Source: an uncultured Bacillota bacterium (lineage in GTDB: Bacteria > Bacillota > Clostridia > Peptostreptococcales > Anaerovoracaceae). From it: a DNA stretch of 6,088 bases. Positions 5,799 to 6,088 of this stretch are shown here, piece by piece; the stretch's first letter is position 1; every line of letters starts with the position of its first letter. The stretch is taken from NCBI GenBank assembly GCA_949287115.1, contig CASEFF010000212.1, positions 1-6,088 of the forward strand, in the 5' to 3' direction. Both the position numbers and the translations under genes were made by a program. The notes beneath the pieces are model-generated. The model had not been told where the DNA came from and did not search any database. It saw only the letters and a list, made by a program, of their open reading frames with translations.

Positions 5799-5861
5799 TG
5801 ATATAATGTATGCAATGAAACCGGATGCGGTTTGTGGGAGCGGTTCCACCGCTCCTTTTTT
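5799..5861 (+). ncRNA. Candidate short RNA from an extended -10 promoter
   Basis: TGATATAAT (5799-5807) is a perfect extended -10, although no good -35 is present. Transcription would start near 5814 and give about 48 bases: hairpin AAACCG-GATG-CGGTTT (5818-5833), then the terminator hairpin. It could be a small regulatory RNA, or merely the two-hairpin 3' end of the coiled-coil mRNA. An overlapping 31-codon frame starting at 5807 has no SD and looks like chance. Confidence 0.3.
5837..5861 (+). terminator. Rho-independent terminator of the coiled-coil gene
   Basis: GGAGCGG-TTCCA-CCGCTCC (5837-5855) is a perfect 7-bp stem with a 5-base loop, followed by six Ts (5856-5861). It lies about 70 bases past the stop of the coiled-coil gene. 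Confidence 0.92.
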
Positions 5862-5879
5862 ATGCTTTCGCTCAAAAGG

Positions 5880-5925
5880 TTGCCTGCGAAATTGCCTGTA
5901 AAGTTTCCACATTACAGAGTGGAAA
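5880..5925. repeat. Direct repeat TTGCCTG and inverted repeat TTTCCAC/GTGGAAA
   Basis: TTGCCTG occurs at 5880-5886 and 5892-5898, a 12-bp period. TTTCCAC (5904-5910) and GTGGAAA (5919-5925) form a 7-bp inverted repeat with an 8-base loop and no U-run. They belong to a 180-base gene-free tract rich in repeats, and could be protein-binding sites. Confidence 0.5.
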
Positions 5926-5934
5926 ACGCGAAAT

Positions 5935-5964
5935 GTAATCAAACGTAATCAGGTGTAACCATGT
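5935..5964. repeat. Three 10-bp-phased direct repeats
   Basis: GTAATCAAAC (5935), GTAATCAGGT (5945) and GTAACCATGT (5955) follow each other with an exact 10-bp period, so the shared GTAAYCA faces one side of the helix. This is the layout of multimeric DNA-binding sites, such as recombinase arm sites, iterons or operators. There is no CRISPR-like spacing. Confidence 0.6.
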
Positions 5965-6005
5965 GATAGGACACTTTTGTGAACGCTTCAAAAAAATATA
6001 TAAGA

Positions 6006-6030
6006 CGTCGAAATTCCAGTGATTTCAACG
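6006..6030. other. Candidate tyrosine-recombinase core (att) site
   Basis: CGTCGAAAT (6006-6014) and ATTTCAACG (6022-6030) are inverted arms with 8 of 9 matching positions, separated by 7 bases (TCCAGTG). A 9-7-9 layout is typical of tyrosine-recombinase crossover sites. The neighbouring direct repeats would serve as arm sites. No recombinase gene is in the window; one could lie past the right edge. It is also compatible with a simple operator dyad. Confidence 0.35.
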
Positions 6031-6043
6031 CATCAAGGAATTG

Positions 6044-6070
6044 AAAAACCCCGCAAAATTCATTGCGGGG
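6044..6070 (-). terminator. Terminator of a minus-strand gene beyond the right edge
   Basis: CCCCGCAA (6049-6056) and TTGCGGGG (6063-6070) form a perfect 8-bp stem with loop AATTCA. On the minus strand it is followed by TTTTT (6044-6048). It implies a gene reading leftward that ends just outside the window. The plus strand has no U-run after the stem. Confidence 0.85.
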
Positions 6071-6088
6071 GTGTGTAATTATTGGTAC

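Noticed and set aside
5935..5964. CRISPR array
   Set aside because: Repeats are about 7 bases with 3-base gaps, far too short for repeat-spacer units.
5977..6004. Plus-strand promoter TTGTGA-16-TATAAG
   Set aside because: No gene follows within the window on that strand, and A/T-rich tracts give such matches by chance.

Overview
The window looks like chromosomal or integrated-element DNA from a Gram-positive, probably clostridial (Bacillota) bacterium. The signs are strong AGGAGG-type Shine-Dalgarno (SD) sites, sigma-A-like promoters with 17-bp spacers, many hairpin-plus-U-run terminators, and protein families I associate with Clostridia: a DUF6273-like domain fused to a MoxR-type ATPase, a DUF2201-type metallopeptidase/VWA protein, and a heptad-rich coiled-coil protein. 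This taxonomic guess is inference.

Layout. The left two thirds is read from the minus strand. At 96-875 lies a complete classical short-chain dehydrogenase with its own promoter (921-949). Upstream of it is a compact unit for a 26-residue amphipathic peptide (1068-1148), with its own promoter, SD and terminator. Next is a translationally coupled pair: an AAA+ ATPase (2596-4374) followed by a metallopeptidase-like/VWA protein (1379-2599), with ATGA overlap. This is the usual MoxR-VWA arrangement. The ATPase probably remodels a target that the VWA partner recruits; the target is not encoded here.

From 4375 to 4771 there is no convincing large gene. The stretch holds a perfect inverted repeat upstream of the ATPase start, a micro-ORF with an excellent SD, and a promoter. 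On the plus strand follow two copies of one locus: a frameshifted, shortened coiled-coil pseudogene (4772-5013) and an intact 147-residue paralogue (5321-5764) built of eleven heptads plus a conserved C-terminal module. Between them is a foldable segment (5077-5149) followed by a strong terminator (5165-5206). One strand of its closing stem can alternatively pair with the 5' arm of the terminator, so it could work as an attenuator.

The last 220 bases appear non-coding. They hold a terminator after the coiled-coil gene, direct and inverted repeats, three 10-bp-phased repeats, a 9-7-9 imperfect inverted repeat shaped like a tyrosine-recombinase core site, and a minus-strand terminator for a gene beyond the right edge. 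The two plus-strand copies are visibly more AT-rich than the minus-strand genes. Together with the repeats, this suggests an accessory or recombination-prone boundary. The strongest leads for undescribed biology are the 26-residue peptide unit, the attenuator-like element and the possible attachment site.
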